DNA of 64,000 nt, from contig CANSPP010000003.1 of assembly GCA_947648905.1 (NCBI GenBank), positions 110,684 to 174,683 on the forward strand. Direction: 5' to 3'. The translations under genes and the position numbers were made by a program. This DNA is from an uncultured Clostridium sp. (lineage in GTDB: Bacteria; Bacillota; Clostridia; TANB77; CAG-508). The notes beneath the pieces are model-generated. The model made no database searches. It was not told the origin of the DNA and saw only the letters and a program-made list of their open reading frames with translations. Positions within the stretch are counted from its first letter, which is position 1. The number at the start of each line of letters is the position of its first letter. This document shows, piece after piece, positions 16,706-26,813 of the stretch.

Positions 16706-18184
16706 TTATAAAATTATACAAATTAGACCGCCACTACCTTCATTAACAATTCTTTCCAAAGTCTCTTGTAACTTGATTTGAGCATCTTCTGGCATTTTGC
16801 ATAATTTTGTTTGTAATCCTTCATTAACAAGTTCATGCAGACTCTTTCCAAAAATATTAGATTCCCAAATTTTCTTAGGGTCACTTTCAAATTCAGACAA
16901 TAAATAATTTACAAGTTCTTCAGATTGTTTTTCAGAACCAACAATTGGAGAAACTTCAGTTTCCACATTTGTTCTAATTAAGTGGATAGATGGTGCAGTA
17001 GCTTTCAATTTTACGCCAAATCTTGAACCTTGTTTTACCATTTCAGGTTCTTCTAAAATAAGTTCATCCATAGATGGAGTTACTATACCATAGCCTTTAC
17101 GTTCAACTTCGTCTAAAGCATATGCAATTTTGTCATATCTTTTCTTAGTAACAGATAATTCCGAAATGATGCTAAACAAATCACCCTCGTTATTGACGTT
17201 AACACCTGTAATTTCTGTAAGAACATTATAAAATAAATTTTCTTTTAAAGATATTTCTACATTAACACTTCCTGTTCCTAGCTGAATATCGCTAAGCAAG
17301 CTTCTTTCAATTATTTCAGTTTGATTAATTGAAGAAACACAGTCAGATACATCTTTTAATACTCGAACATTTTCAAATGCTTCTCTAATTTCATTATATA
17401 ATTCAGATTTTAAAGGATGTGTAATTTCTAACCCATCAATCCATCTTGGGCATTTAATTTTTATTTGTTCAACTGGGAATTCATATAAAAGTTTAGAAAA
17501 CATATTGTTAATGTCTTCAATTCCTAGATTTTCACAATTTGTAGGAACAACAGAGGTTTTGTACTTTTCACTTAAAGTATTTGCTAACTCTTGTGTATAT
17601 GAAGAATTTGGTTCGGCAGAGTTTAGCAATATAATAAAAGGCTTATTTAATGCTTTTAGCTCTGATACTACACGTTCTTCTGCTTTTATGTAGTCTGCTC
17701 TTGGAATGTCTGTTACACTTCCATCTGTTGTAACTAATATTCCAATTGTAGAATGTTCTTCAATTACCTTTTTCGTTCCTATTTCTGCTGCTGTTTCAAA
17801 TGGTATTTCTTCGTCTGACCAAGGAGTTTTTACCATTCTAGGCATATCGTCTTCAAGGTATCCAATTGCGTTGTCTACTAAATATCCTACACAATCTACT
17901 AACCTTGTCTTGAACTTTAAATTGTTGTCCAAACTGATTTCAATTGCTTCGTTTGGTACAAATTTTGGCTCTGTAGTCATTATTGTTCTTCCACCAGCAC
18001 TTTGTGGAAGTTCATCTTTTGCTCTTTCTTTTTTGTATTCATTGTCAATGTTAGGAATTACTAGTAAGTCCATAAATTTCTTGATAAATGTTGATTTTCC
18101 CGTTCTTACTGGCCCTACTACTCCTACATAAATGTCTCCATCTGTTCTTTTTGCGATGTCTTGATACAATCTTGTATTTTCCAT
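16706..18184 (-). CDS. spoIVA: Stage IV sporulation protein A (spore coat ATPase)
   Basis: 492 residues, the standard SpoIVA length. The N-terminus LYQDIAKRTDGDIYVGVVGP leads into the Walker A GPVRTGKST (residues 24-32); the TRAFAC-type NTPase domain, a middle domain and the conserved C-terminal tail follow. SpoIVA polymerises by ATP hydrolysis on the forespore surface to form the coat basement layer. Its presence shows the organism belongs to an endospore-forming lineage. Strong AGGAGG ribosome binding site. Expected to be SigE-controlled, though I could not assign a SigE promoter with confidence. Confidence 0.96.
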   Translation of the reverse strand: MENTRLYQDIAKRTDGDIYVGVVGPVRTGKSTFIKKFMDLLVIPNIDNEYKKERAKDELPQSAGGRTIMTTEPKFVPNEAIEISLDNNLKFKTRLVDCVGYLVDNAIGYLEDDMPRMVKTPWSDEEIPFETAAEIGTKKVIEEHSTIGILVTTDGSVTDIPRADYIKAEERVVSELKALNKPFIILLNSAEPNSSYTQELANTLSEKYKTSVVPTNCENLGIEDINNMFSKLLYEFPVEQIKIKCPRWIDGLEITHPLKSELYNEIREAFENVRVLKDVSDCVSSINQTEIIERSLLSDIQLGTGSVNVEISLKENLFYNVLTEITGVNVNNEGDLFSIISELSVTKKRYDKIAYALDEVERKGYGIVTPSMDELILEEPEMVKQGSRFGVKLKATAPSIHLIRTNVETEVSPIVGSEKQSEELVNYLLSEFESDPKKIWESNIFGKSLHELVNEGLQTKLCKMPEDAQIKLQETLERIVNEGSGGLICIIL

Positions 18185-18287
18185 TATATACCTCCTAAAT
18201 TTATAATCGAAATGCTTGTTTCTTAAATTCTTTAATTAATATATATTTAGGATAGTTTTATAATATGACAAGTTTTATTTTTATTTT

Positions 18288-19418
18288 TTAATAATCTGAA
18301 TTACTTAAAGTAGGATAGTTAAACACCTTACCTCCTTCTGTAAACTGTCCGCTAGGTGTATGGTCAATATTCATAGTAGATGCACCCTTTAAAAAATATT
18401 TATACTTAGAAGCAAGGCTCGCTCTACCACCGTTTAAAACAACAGGATCATCCCAAGTAGTATCAATTGCATACCAAGCTCCATTCAAATTAACATAGTT
18501 CCAAGCATGGTTCTCTGTCTCACCTTTTGAATTGGTAGCCTTTCCTATTACTAACACACATGGAATTTGCATATTATCCATTATATATTTAAAGGCTCTT
18601 GCATACCCCTCACATACACATTCATGATTTATTAAAGCTCCATAAGCATCATAAATATTAGCTTTTGAAATAGTTGTATCATACTCTATATTGTCAACTA
18701 AATAGTTATGTACCATTTTTATATCATCATATGTATTTCCTGTTCTATTCGCTATTATATCATTTTTAGCGCTCTCTACCTTTTTTATCGCTTCATCTAC
18801 ATATTCTTTTGTTGGAAACTCATTAACCAAGTAATTTGATTCTCCACCATTATTTATATACACATTATAAGTAGTTTTGAAAAGTGTTGTTGTTTTTTCT
18901 ATATTTAAATACATTTTATTTGGGCTCAAATAAAATATATCTGGATTATCATATGTATATGCTTCAATTGCAGATTGATAATATTCACCTAATTTAGTTT
19001 GACCATTTTCAGTACTCAATAAATCTGAAAAAGTATCTCCAAGCTCTATTTTGTGTGTTCCAGTTTTCATATTCTCTCTATTAGATTCCAAGGCTTTATA
19101 AATTGTTTTAGCTTCTTCTGCTAATTGGTTATAAAAATATTTATCAACATTTATATTGCTGTAATCAACTTTTTTATTGTTTTGTTCCATTCCTTCAAGT
19201 TTATCAAATGAATTTTCTACAATATTTGGTGTTTTTATATTTTGACTATCTATATCTTCTTTTGGTCTACTTGATACGATAGTTTCAAAATCTTCTGGCT
19301 CTATAGCTACATCTAGATTTTTAATTTCTTGCCATATAATAGCGCCAAACACACAAACTACTGCAATTATCAAAATTATTATAATACTCATTATAAAATT
19401 TGCAAATTTACTCTTCAT
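18288..19418 (-). CDS. Transglutaminase-like cysteine protease-fold protein, membrane anchored
   Basis: 376 residues. One N-terminal membrane helix (residues 8-30), then a mostly helical region, then a transglutaminase-like domain with catalytic triad visible: Cys269 in CEGYARAFKY, His304 in ENHAWNYV and Asp319 in AIDTTWDDP. Such proteins in Clostridia are extracytoplasmic and often act on peptidoglycan or surface proteins; the specific substrate is unknown. It sits between spoIVA and the ger operon, so a link with spore envelope is possible but only positional. Confidence 0.88.
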   Translation of the reverse strand: MKSKFANFIMSIIIILIIAVVCVFGAIIWQEIKNLDVAIEPEDFETIVSSRPKEDIDSQNIKTPNIVENSFDKLEGMEQNNKKVDYSNINVDKYFYNQLAEEAKTIYKALESNRENMKTGTHKIELGDTFSDLLSTENGQTKLGEYYQSAIEAYTYDNPDIFYLSPNKMYLNIEKTTTLFKTTYNVYINNGGESNYLVNEFPTKEYVDEAIKKVESAKNDIIANRTGNTYDDIKMVHNYLVDNIEYDTTISKANIYDAYGALINHECVCEGYARAFKYIMDNMQIPCVLVIGKATNSKGETENHAWNYVNLNGAWYAIDTTWDDPVVLNGGRASLASKYKYFLKGASTMNIDHTPSGQFTEGGKVFNYPTLSNSDY

Positions 19419-19512
19419 ATTTTATATTCTCCTCGAATTTTATTATAACATTTTTTTATTTATAAAACTAGTATATTTTTTTCTTTTTTAACAAATACTA
19501 CAAAAAAACAAA

Positions 19513-19561
19513 TTTGGGACTTTTTGGGGCAATCAATGATGAATTTTTCCTCTGTCCCAAA
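19513..19561. repeat. Dispersed hairpin repeat, element f
   Basis: TTTGGGAC...GTCCCAAA arms with a long loop; its right end is 10 bases from the gerA ribosome binding site. Confidence 0.55.
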
Positions 19562-19583
19562 ATGCATCGTAAGGGAGAAGTTT

Positions 19584-21298
19584 ATGAATTATAAAGATTT
19601 ATTTAATAAATTCTTCGGATATATGCCAAAAACACAATATCAATTTAACCTTCCAGATACCAACACCGTACAAGCACAACAAAGTTTTGATGATAGCAAT
19701 AACGATTCAAATAAGAAAACCGAAATTTATCCAAGTTTAACTGTCAATGAAGACTATGTAAAAAGTAAATACAACATTTTAATCAATAGTGACATCATTT
19801 TGAGAAATTTTACAATTAATGCTCGTGGCAAGCAATATAATGCTTTTTTATTGTATATTGATGGAATGGTTGATTCTCAAATTATGGATGATTTTATTTT
19901 AAAGCCTTTAATGCTTCGCAATAAAAGCAATTCTTTTGATGGCTCTCAAAATAAAGTTATTTCGGAGGCTGTAGCAAACAATATAACCGTTAGAAAGGTT
20001 AAAAAGTTTGATTTACCTTCTTATTTGTTAGGTTGTTTGATGCCTCAAAATGCAGTAACTCAAGAAACTAATTTTGAAGATATTATTTCTGGTATTAATT
20101 CACGGAAATTGTGGTTTGTTTGTTGATACCTTAAATGTTGCTTTTAATATTGAAGTTAAAGGTTTTAAACAAAGAAATGTTGATAAGCCTGATAATGAAA
20201 TTATTATAAAAGGCCCACATGAAGCTTTTGTTGAAAATATTAGAACAAATACTTCTTTATTAAGACGTATTATTAATAATGAAAATTTAATTATAGAAAA
20301 TATTGAAATTGGGAAAATGACAAGAACTAAATGTGCTGTTTGTTATATTGATAATCTTACAAATGATGATTTAGTGAATGAAGTTAAATTTAGGCTAAAT
20401 AATTTAGATATAGATTCTTTACTATCAGCTGGTGAATTAGAGCAATTATTAGCTGATTCTGATACTCTTGGAATTCCTCAAGTACTTCTTACTGAGAGGC
20501 CTGATAAAGCTAGCAAACATTTATTAGATGGAAGAGTCGTTGTAATTGTAAATGGTACACCTTATGCAATTATTATGCCTGGATTATTATTTGATTTTCT
20601 AACATCTCCTGAGGATACAAACTTAAAAACAAGTTTTGGTAATTTTCTTAGAGTTCTTAGAATTATAGCTGCTTTTATTACTTTATTATTACCTGGGTTA
20701 TATGTTGCAGTAACCAGTTTTCATCAAGAAATTTTGCCTACTGGACTGCTGTTCTCTATGTTGGCTGCAAGGGAAAATGTACCGTTTCCAATTATTGTAG
20801 AACTTCTACTTATGGAAATTTCTTTTGAGCTTATTCGTGAAGCTGGTTTAAGAGTCCCATCACCTATTGGACCTACTATACGGAATTGTTGGTGCTTTAG
20901 TTTTAGGGCAAGCTGCTGTTAGTGCTGGAATTGTAAGCCCAATTTTGATTATAGTTGTAGCAATTACTGGTATATCTTCTTTTGCTATTCCTGATTATTC
21001 CTTTGGATTCCACTTAAGATATTATAGATTTTTCTTTATATTACTTGGATTTATGGCAGGATTTTTAGGAATTTCACTTGGTTTATTTATATATATTTCT
21101 ATTTTCTGCAGTTTAAAATCATTTGGAGTTCACTATACTACTCCATTTGCTCCTGTAAGTAAATCAAAAGGTAATGGCTATTTTATTCCACCTATTTGGA
21201 ACAGAGAATATTATCCACCTTATATGGGAACTAAAAAAGAAAAAGAACAGTCTAAGTTTTCTATGAAATGGAAACACTCTCAAAATGATAATAATTAG
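19584..21298 (+). CDS. gerA: Spore germination protein GerA (germinant receptor A subunit), needs two +1 frameshifts
   Basis: Start ATG at 19584 is preceded by AAGGGAG. The protein is spread over three frames: 19584-20102, then from 20104, then from 20882. At both junctions the zero-frame codon is CGG (20103-20105 and 20881-20883); skipping the C restores GerA without a gap (..ISGINS-GNCGLFVDTL.. and ..SPIGPTI-GIVGALVLGQAA..), giving about 570 residues. GerA has a soluble N-terminal domain and a membrane domain (four to six helices) with the conserved RVPSPIGPT motif. With GerB and GerC it forms the inner-membrane receptor that senses nutrients. Either programmed frameshifting, a pseudogene or sequence error; intact flanking codons argue against decay. 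Confidence 0.9.
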
Positions 21299-21312
21299 AA
21301 AGGAACATTTTT

Positions 21313-22413
21313 ATGTCAAAATCAAGAATTGGTACAATTGAAGCAATTATGCTAATACTAACCATAACTGTAATTCATACTATGCTTTCATTACCACACG
21401 ATATATTGTCGACACAAAAATCTGCTAGTATTCTTAATTTAATATATGTTGGATTTATAGCAATTACCATTGCATTTATTATATATAAATTACTAAAAAA
21501 ATTTCCTGGACTAGATATTATAGATATCTCTGAATTGGTTGGGGGAAAAGTATTTAAAAACATTGTAGGTATTATATTTATCTCATTTTTTATAATATCT
21601 TCAAGTATGTTGTTACGCAATTTTTGTGAAAGTTTAAAAATTATTTATTACCCTATGACTGATATCATTTTTATAGTTGCTTTTTTTGCTATAGCCGTAT
21701 ATATCGGAAATAGCTTAGATTTTAGTGCAACTTTAAAAACCAATTTAATAATTTTACCTATTGTTTTAGTTAGTATTATTTTTCTATTTTTTGCAAATAT
21801 GAAAATTTTTGAACCAGAAAAGATTTTCCCTATTTTAGGTGATGGTGTTTATAATACCTTTGTTACTGGGCTTATTAATGTTACATCATTTGGTGGAATT
21901 GCTTATTTATACTTTCTTCCTCCTCTTTTAAAAGAACCTGAAAAATTTAAAAAAATAGCTATCGTTTCTATTGCTACATCTGTTATATATCTTATTTTTA
22001 GTGTTGCAACATTACTATTTATGTTTTCATTTTTCCGTACAGTTAGTGAAATAACACCTTTATATACTGCTGCTAGATATATTGAAATAGGCACATTTTT
22101 CCAAAGATTAGAATCACTTTTCTTATTAATTTGGATTTTAGCTTTTGCTTGTTATGTAAGTATAGTTTCTAAATTCTCTATGAGCATTTTTCAAAAACTT
22201 ACTAACATACAATCTAAAAAGCCACTAAATTCTGTATTTAGCTTATTAATATTTGCTATTGCTATTTTTCCTAAAAACTATGCCATTTCTCAATATTTTG
22301 AAAGCAAAATATATCCTTGGTGTGTAGTTTGCATTGTATTTGTTTTAGGAATTAGCATTTTGATTTTAGCAAATTTATTAAAAAGAAACACTCAGAAATT
22401 TGCTAAAAATTAA
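21313..22413 (+). CDS. gerB: Spore germination protein GerB (endospore permease)
   Basis: 366 residues with about ten membrane segments and the amino-acid-permease-like GerAB/spore permease pattern (GTIEAIMLILTITVIHTMLS at the start, SFGGIAYLYFLPPLL in the middle). GerB is the likely germinant-binding subunit of the receptor. It starts 14 bases after the restored gerA stop, with AAAGGA upstream, and is followed 16 bases later by gerC. The intact frame shows that the operon is under selection, although gerA is interrupted. Confidence 0.93.
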   Translation: MSKSRIGTIEAIMLILTITVIHTMLSLPHDILSTQKSASILNLIYVGFIAITIAFIIYKLLKKFPGLDIIDISELVGGKVFKNIVGIIFISFFIISSSMLLRNFCESLKIIYYPMTDIIFIVAFFAIAVYIGNSLDFSATLKTNLIILPIVLVSIIFLFFANMKIFEPEKIFPILGDGVYNTFVTGLINVTSFGGIAYLYFLPPLLKEPEKFKKIAIVSIATSVIYLIFSVATLLFMFSFFRTVSEITPLYTAARYIEIGTFFQRLESLFLLIWILAFACYVSIVSKFSMSIFQKLTNIQSKKPLNSVFSLLIFAIAIFPKNYAISQYFESKIYPWCVVCIVFVLGISILILANLLKRNTQKFAKN

Positions 22414-22429
22414 GTGAAAGGATTTTAAT

Positions 22430-23656
22430 ATGAACAAATTATTTAGAAATATTATAATTTTTATAGCTATCATTATCTTTATTATGGGATTTTCTAGTTC
22501 TTATACTTCTCTTAGTATAGATAATCTTGCTTATGTTTTAGCAATTGGAATTGACACCGCTTCTGACAATAAATTAGAAGTAAGCTTTCAATTTTCAACA
22601 CCTGTAGCAGCATCAGAATCAGGCTCTAGCGATAAGGCTCAGCCTATTTTAAACACAGTTACAGCCTCTTCGCTAAGTAATGCAATTAATTTAGTAAATG
22701 GATATCTTGGAAAACAAATAAATATGTCACATTGCAAGGTAATAATTATCTCTGAAGAATTAGCTACTCAAGGAATTTCTGATGAAATTTATACTTTAAC
22801 AAATGATACTCAAGTTAGACCTTCAACTAATATTGTTATTAGTAAATGTTCTGCTAAATATTATTTAGAGCAAACTCAACCTGAACTAGAAACTTTAATT
22901 TCTAAATATTATGAGATATTTACAAACTCTAGTGAATACACAGGATATATGCCTTGTGCAACAATTGGAAGCTTTTTCAATGCTTTAACTTGTCCAACTT
23001 GTCAGCCTTATGGCATATTAGGTGGTGTGCAATTAGATTCTTCTAATGAAAATGCAGGAGAAGTTAATTCTCAAAAAGATTATTCTATAAAAGCAAATAA
23101 TTCTTCTATTACAGGTCAGAATGGCGCCGAAAATATAGGAGTTGCAGTTTTTAAAGCTGATAAATTAGTTGGTGAGTTAAACGCATTAGAAACAATAGCA
23201 CTTTTAAATATTAAAAATCAAATAGAAAGATTTCTAATTTCAATTCCAGACCCTTTAAATAATAATAATTATTTAGACCTGTATATCTCTCCTGTTGAAA
23301 ATACTGGTATAGAAGTTGATACTTCCACACCTTCTCCATATATAAAAGTTAAATTTAAATTTGATGGTAGAATTTACTCAATGTCTGAAAATTCTAAATA
23401 TTTATCACCCGAAATCTTAGATAAAATTTCTAATTCTTGTAATAGTTATTTAGAATCAACATTTAAAGAATATCTATATAAAACTTCCAAAGATTTTAAA
23501 TCAGACATTAATAATTTTGGAACTACTTCTTTAAAAAATTTCTTTACTGATAAGCAATATAAAGAATATAATTGGCACGAAAATTACAAAGACGCATTTT
23601 TTGATGTAGAAGTTAAGACTTCTATAAAATCTGGAATGTTGCTTACAGAAACTTAG
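22430..23656 (+). CDS. gerC: Spore germination protein GerC (Ger(x)C family), without lipobox cysteine
   Basis: 408 residues. One N-terminal hydrophobic segment, then LSIDNLAYVLAIGIDTA, the conserved opening of Ger(x)C proteins, and the three-domain C subunit fold. In known GerC proteins the signal ends in a lipobox with an invariant Cys just before this segment; here the corresponding stretch is MGFSSSYTSL with no Cys. The protein therefore seems anchored by an uncleaved helix instead of a lipid. Fourth cistron follows after 20 bases. Otherwise full length. Confidence 0.9.
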   Translation: MNKLFRNIIIFIAIIIFIMGFSSSYTSLSIDNLAYVLAIGIDTASDNKLEVSFQFSTPVAASESGSSDKAQPILNTVTASSLSNAINLVNGYLGKQINMSHCKVIIISEELATQGISDEIYTLTNDTQVRPSTNIVISKCSAKYYLEQTQPELETLISKYYEIFTNSSEYTGYMPCATIGSFFNALTCPTCQPYGILGGVQLDSSNENAGEVNSQKDYSIKANNSSITGQNGAENIGVAVFKADKLVGELNALETIALLNIKNQIERFLISIPDPLNNNNYLDLYISPVENTGIEVDTSTPSPYIKVKFKFDGRIYSMSENSKYLSPEILDKISNSCNSYLESTFKEYLYKTSKDFKSDINNFGTTSLKNFFTDKQYKEYNWHENYKDAFFDVEVKTSIKSGMLLTET

Positions 23657-23676
23657 GTTAGAAAAGAGGTGCATTT

Positions 23677-23856
23677 ATGGTAAGCTTAATCTTTAATATT
23701 TTACTTTCCCTTTTAAGCATTTATATTTTATTAAAAGTTCTAGGATTTGCCCTATATGAAATAAAGGAAATGAATAATAAATCTGGTGGCATTATTGTCA
23801 TTTCCTTTACCATACTTGTTGTTATATTTTCAAATTATGTTATATGGACAAGTTGA
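23677..23856 (+). CDS. Small two-helix protein, possible germinant-receptor D subunit
   Basis: 59 residues, start ATG preceded by AGAGGTG. Two membrane helices (about 4-27 and 38-56) joined by a short charged loop EIKEMNNKSG. Small two-helix proteins encoded in some Bacillus and Clostridium ger operons (D subunits) have this layout and modulate receptor function. It follows gerC by 20 bases and its 3' end overlaps the convergent rnr gene by 17 bases. Identification rests on size, topology and position, not on sequence motifs. Confidence 0.6.
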   Translation: MVSLIFNILLSLLSIYILLKVLGFALYEIKEMNNKSGGIIVISFTILVVIFSNYVIWTS

Positions 23857-25834
23857 CACTTTCAAAGTCAATTTGTCTTAATAACTTGCTAGCATTTTTA
23901 ACTCTTATTTTAATTTTATCACCTATTTTGTATGTTTTATTCGTTCTTTCTCCAATTAAACGTTTTCTCTCTTCGTCATAAATAAAATATTCATTTCCTA
24001 GGTCTTCAAATCGAATTAATCCTTCTACTGTATTTTCTAGCTCTACAAATATTCCAAATTGTGTAACAGATGAAATTATTCCATCATATTCGTTACCAAT
24101 TCTTGCTTCCATATATTCTGCCTTTTTAATTTTTTCCGCTTCTCTTTCTACTGTTGTTGCAACTTTTTCTCTGTCAGATGATTTTTTCGCTCTATCTTCT
24201 GCTTGTGTATTATACTTTTCAAGTTCTTCGTCATCTAAAACATAATTTTCCTCTAAATATTTTGAAATAATTCTGTGTATAAATAAATCTGGATATCTTC
24301 TAATTGGTGATGTAAAGTGACAATAGTATTTGCTTGCTATACCAAAATGTCCGTTATTTTCTGCTTCATATCTTGCAACTTTTAGTGTTCTTAAAACTAA
24401 TGTTGCAATTACTTTTTCTTCTTCTTTTCCTTTTATTTCTTCTAGTATTTTTGCAAATTCTTTTGGATAGATATTATCTTTATTAGCTTTTATTTTTAAT
24501 CCAAAGTTAAATAAAAATTTATTTAGTTCTTGCACTTTTTCTAAATCTGGTTCTTCGTGTACACGATAAATAAATGGTGCTTCTAACCAGTAAAACTTCT
24601 CTGCTATTGTTTCATTTGCTGTTAGCATAAATTGTTCTATAATTTCATTTGCAAATGTAGTTTCATATTTAGCTATATTAGTTACTCTTCCATTTACGTC
24701 CAACTCTATTTTACTTTCTGGAATATCCAAATTCAAGTATCCATTTTCTACTCTTCTTGCTTTTAAAATTTTAGCTAATTCTTCCATATTTTTAAACTCT
24801 TGAATATATGGTTTGTATCTTTTTAAAACTTCTTTATCTGAGCCTTCAATTATTTTTTGAACATCTTTATAACTCATTCTTTCAGTTACATTAATAACAG
24901 CTTTATACACTTGTGAAGACACAACTTTTCCTTTTTGGTCAATTTCCATTATACAAGATAATGTAAATCTATCTTCCCCTGCATTTAAACTACAAAGTCC
25001 ATTTGAAAGCTCTCTTGGTAACATTGGAATTACTCTACCTAGCATATATATACTTGTTCCCCTTAAAAGTGCTTCTTGGTCTAGCAATGTGTTCTCCTTT
25101 ACGTAGTGGCTTACATCTGCTATATGAACTTCTAACCTGTAATTTCCATTTTCCAATTTCTCTACTCTTACAGCATCATCCAAATCTTTTGCATCTTCTC
25201 CATCAATTGTAAATATTATTTTATCTCTTAAATCCACCCTATTTTTTATATCACTTTGGTCTATAGCTTGTCCATATCTTTTGGCTTCCTCTACTACTTG
25301 CTTTGGAAATGTTGCAGGTAAATTATATTCTTTTATAAGTGATAACATATCAACTCCAGCTTGATTTACATCGCCTATTACCTCTATTACTTTTCCCTCT
25401 GCATTTTTTCCCTTCTCTGGGTACTTTGTAATCTTTACTAACACTTTGTGATTATTTCTTGCTTTTCCAAAGTCCTTTTTCGAAATAAAAATATCTGTAC
25501 CAAAATTTTTATCATCTGGCACTACAAAACCAAAATTTTTACTATTTTGGAATATTCCTACCACTGTATCCTTTTCGTGTTTTAATATCTCTACTACTTT
25601 TCCCTCTTCACTTTTTTCTCTACTTTTTTCTCTTTCTTCTAAAATTTCTACTAATACTTTATCACCATTTAATGCATTTAATGAATTCTCTTTATTAATA
25701 TATATTTCGTCCTCTTCTGTTTCTACTTTCACAAAACCAAAACCTTTTTGATTTTTTCTATAAATTCCTTCTTTATATATCTTGTTTTCATCTTTTACAA
25801 ATTCTAGTTTTTTCCCTTTTTTCTTTTTTCCCAT
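23840..25834 (-). CDS. rnr: Ribonuclease R
   Basis: 664 residues. N-terminal cold-shock-type domains (KGFGFVKVETEEDEIYI, NFGFVVPDDKNFGTDIFI), central RNB domain with catalytic acidic residues in TIDGEDAKDLDDAVRVE and HYCHFTSPIRRYPDLFIHR, and a C-terminal S1 domain. Processive 3'-5' exoribonuclease acting in RNA turnover and tmRNA-linked quality control. Start MGKKKKGKK is supported by AAAGGAG; the longer frame to 25999 would translate repeat g and the secG 3' end. Encoded next to secG, the usual secG-rnr order of Firmicutes. Confidence 0.95.
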   Translation of the reverse strand: MGKKKKGKKLEFVKDENKIYKEGIYRKNQKGFGFVKVETEEDEIYINKENSLNALNGDKVLVEILEEREKSREKSEEGKVVEILKHEKDTVVGIFQNSKNFGFVVPDDKNFGTDIFISKKDFGKARNNHKVLVKITKYPEKGKNAEGKVIEVIGDVNQAGVDMLSLIKEYNLPATFPKQVVEEAKRYGQAIDQSDIKNRVDLRDKIIFTIDGEDAKDLDDAVRVEKLENGNYRLEVHIADVSHYVKENTLLDQEALLRGTSIYMLGRVIPMLPRELSNGLCSLNAGEDRFTLSCIMEIDQKGKVVSSQVYKAVINVTERMSYKDVQKIIEGSDKEVLKRYKPYIQEFKNMEELAKILKARRVENGYLNLDIPESKIELDVNGRVTNIAKYETTFANEIIEQFMLTANETIAEKFYWLEAPFIYRVHEEPDLEKVQELNKFLFNFGLKIKANKDNIYPKEFAKILEEIKGKEEEKVIATLVLRTLKVARYEAENNGHFGIASKYYCHFTSPIRRYPDLFIHRIISKYLEENYVLDDEELEKYNTQAEDRAKKSSDREKVATTVEREAEKIKKAEYMEARIGNEYDGIISSVTQFGIFVELENTVEGLIRFEDLGNEYFIYDEERKRLIGERTNKTYKIGDKIKIRVKNASKLLRQIDFESVNLSI

Positions 25835-25856
25835 ATTATTTTCTCCTTTCCTCAAG

Positions 25857-25891
25857 ATTCTGCCAATGGGGACGGACCTTTTTGGCAGAAT
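25857..25891 (+). repeat. Dispersed hairpin repeat, element g
   Basis: Perfect 9-bp ends ATTCTGCCA/TGGCAGAAT enclosing GGGGACGGACCTTTT, in the secG-rnr gap. Confidence 0.8.
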
Positions 25892-25929
25892 ATAAAAAGG
25901 ACTATTTTTATTAAATAGCCCTTTTTTTG

Positions 25930-26178
25930 TTATATCATATATATAATTCCAAGTACCACTGTTAGTATTGCAAATATTATTGCTAGAATTATTGTCCATC
26001 TTTTTTGTTTTCCTTCTTTTGTTCTTCCTTTGTTTTTTTCAAAGAAGTTGTTTGTTGATGAACCTGTTATTGTTGAAGACATTCCTGCGTCTTCTTTTGT
26101 TTGTATTAGTGTTAATATTGTTAATACTAGCGCTACTATTAGGTAAATTGCTATTAATATTCCTTTTACTATTCCCAT
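25930..26178 (-). CDS. secG: Protein translocase subunit SecG
   Basis: 82 residues with two membrane helices (about 6-24 and 60-80) and the SecG-type linker LIQTKEDAGMSSTITGSSTNNFF. Auxiliary subunit of the SecYEG channel in the cytoplasmic membrane. Strong AAGGAGGAA ribosome binding site. Located upstream of rnr in the common Firmicutes order. Confidence 0.93.
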   Translation of the reverse strand: MGIVKGILIAIYLIVALVLTILTLIQTKEDAGMSSTITGSSTNNFFEKNKGRTKEGKQKRWTIILAIIFAILTVVLGIIYMI

Positions 26179-26304
26179 TTATTCTTCCTCCTTAAGGCTT
26201 TTCTCATAAATACTATAGTATTTTACCATATGTTTTATTAAATTGCAACACCTTTTTATATTATTTTATCTGCTTTGTTTTAAAAAAATTGCCTTGCATT
26301 AAGT

Positions 26305-26670
26305 TCACCTTAACTGCAAAGCTTCTTTTTCTTCCTTTAAAACACCGTCTTCGACTAATGCATTTCGTATTGCAATATTTACCAATAATCTAATAGATAT
26401 TCCATATTTTTTCTTTAAGCTATACAATCCATCCCAAAAACTATTCCTAATTAAAAATGACCTTGTCACAAACAAAGTATTTTTTCTTTCATATAATTGA
26501 ATATTTTCAGTTTTAATTATATCTTCTATTGCAGCATTTACTAATTTACTAATAGAGGCATCATATACTTCTTTTGATAATATCTCTAATTCATAATATA
26601 GTGTTTCATCAATCTCCAATGTTCTACTAATTAATTTTTCCTTTTTATAAAATTTGCGAAAACATGACAT
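26305..26670 (-). CDS. Tandem ribbon-helix-helix-like protein
   Basis: About 121 residues. Two repeated units each look like a ribbon-helix-helix: SRTLEIDETLYYELEILSKE with SKLVNAAIEDII, and VTRSFLIRNSFWDGLYSLKK with IRLLVNIAIRNAL. Such a single-chain double RHH could bind DNA as a pseudo-dimer. Start at the second ATG (MSCFRK) fits AAGGTGG better than the first, two codons earlier. It lies between secG and the divergent DGR reverse-transcriptase operon, so it may regulate that operon; this is inference. Confidence 0.6.
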   Translation of the reverse strand: MSCFRKFYKKEKLISRTLEIDETLYYELEILSKEVYDASISKLVNAAIEDIIKTENIQLYERKNTLFVTRSFLIRNSFWDGLYSLKKKYGISIRLLVNIAIRNALVEDGVLKEEKEALQLR

Positions 26671-26745
26671 CTTCATTCCACCTTCAGTAGTATTATATAT
26701 CTTTACTTAATACATTGTAATCACTATTGTTTATTTATTTTTACA

Positions 26746-26757
26746 ACTAGAACTAGT
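26746..26757. promoter_or_regulatory. Palindrome upstream of DGR RT operon
   Basis: ACTAG-AA-CTAGT, a perfect 12-bp palindrome about 25 bases upstream of a TATAAT (26783-26788) that has no good -35 element. Candidate operator or activator site for the MutS-like/RT operon. Confidence 0.35.
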
Positions 26758-26813
26758 GGTTATTTTTTTATTTTATTTATTATATAATTTTTACATTAGA
26801 AAGGGTGAATTTG

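Noticed and set aside
19584-21298. gerA as an ordinary pseudogene
   Set aside because: Only two single-base insertions, both giving CGG at a conserved Gly, with everything else intact and gerB/gerC open; decay would be expected to be random. Kept as CDS with frameshift, with error or decay as alternatives.
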